Shown here one piece after another: positions 5,716 to 5,961 of a stretch of 5,961 bases of DNA. The DNA comes from Cytophagaceae bacterium (lineage in GTDB: Bacteria; Bacteroidota; Bacteroidia; Cytophagales; Spirosomataceae). The stretch covers positions 1-5,961 of the forward strand of contig CANHKE010000097.1 of the NCBI GenBank assembly GCA_947461155.1, in the 5' to 3' direction. How positions within the stretch are numbered: position 1 is the stretch's first letter; each line of letters starts with the position of its first letter. Under the pieces are notes generated by a model. The model saw nothing but the letters and a program-made list of their open reading frames with translations, was not told the DNA's origin and did not search any database. The translations under genes were made by a program, and so were the position numbers.

Positions 5716-5961
5716 AAATCAATATCTCCCAATTGGGGCCGGATAAGAATTTCTTCCAAGACTGTTGACGGATTCATTTGGTACGCAGCCCAAATCGTCG
5801 CGGCGATATCAGCCGCTGGAATAAAACGTTCTGCGGGCAATTCAACGCCATCCCATGAAGGGGTTAACGTAGCTCCCGGAAGGATCGCCGAAACGCGAAT
5901 TCCTTGTGTTTTTGTTTCTTCACGCAATACTTTGGTCATGCCCAGTAACGCAAATTTGCTA
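5712..5961 (-). CDS. Short-chain dehydrogenase/reductase (SDR), N-terminus beyond window edge
   Basis: The frame is open to the right edge; 82 C-terminal residues are visible, ending at a TGA inside the ATGA overlap with tsaE. The first visible residues are SKFALLGMTKVLREE, which matches the sequence that follows the catalytic Tyr of SDR enzymes (YxxxK then FAL/GxT). The Lys at visible residue 2 should be the catalytic Lys, while the Tyr, catalytic Ser and TGxxxGxG cofactor motif lie outside. GIRVSAILPGATLTPSW is the standard SDR segment after the active site (V..I.PG...T), and the tail EEILIRPQLGDID resembles SDRs common in Bacteroidota. An ATG at 5939 is internal, not the true start. The enzyme is a classical NAD(P)-dependent oxidoreductase of unknown substrate. 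It is the most upstream visible member of the minus-strand operon. Confidence 0.88.
   Translation of the reverse strand, partial: SKFALLGMTKVLREETKTQGIRVSAILPGATLTPSWDGVELPAERFIPAADIAATIWAAYQMNPSTVLEEILIRPQLGDIDL

Overview
The window reads as an ordinary, gene-dense stretch of a Bacteroidota chromosome, probably of the Cytophagales type. That placement is an inference from four things. The proteins resemble Bacteroidota versions of their families. There is a perfect TAnnTTTG promoter box, the form used by the Bacteroidota housekeeping sigma factor. Purine-rich Shine-Dalgarno sequences are largely missing. GC content looks moderate. I see no tRNA, rRNA, CRISPR array, insertion sequence, prophage gene or plasmid function.

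Layout. (1) Bases 1-1044, minus strand: a two-gene unit of aroQ (type II 3-dehydroquinate dehydratase), then after 4 nt a class V, SerC-like aminotransferase that runs off the left edge. (2) Bases 1045-1087: a 43-bp divergent spacer that should hold the start signals for aroQ and for xerD. (3) Bases 1088-3677, plus strand: xerD (chromosome-dimer tyrosine recombinase), then a 549-residue polytopic membrane protein of GT-C-like appearance, preceded by its own TAnnTTTG box only 4 nt from the ATG. (4) Bases 3674-5961, minus strand: a four-gene run read right to left. It starts with the C-terminal end of a short-chain dehydrogenase/reductase, followed by tsaE (tRNA t6A ATPase), an alanine dehydrogenase/transhydrogenase-family protein, and a small protein of unknown function. 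Junctions in this run are a 4-nt ATGA overlap, a 14-nt overlap and a 4-nt gap, so co-transcription is likely. The plus-strand and minus-strand blocks meet tail to tail with both stop codons inside one TTAA.

The genes do not form one pathway: they cover aromatic amino-acid synthesis, chromosome segregation, tRNA modification and general redox metabolism. No new defence, mobile or biosynthetic system is evident. The points most worth a second look are the alanine-dehydrogenase-like protein, which lacks the Lys/His pair of true alanine dehydrogenases and has Val at a normally Gly position of its nucleotide-binding loop; the uncharacterised membrane protein; the possibly leaderless promoter in front of it; and the small unknown protein coupled to the dehydrogenase.
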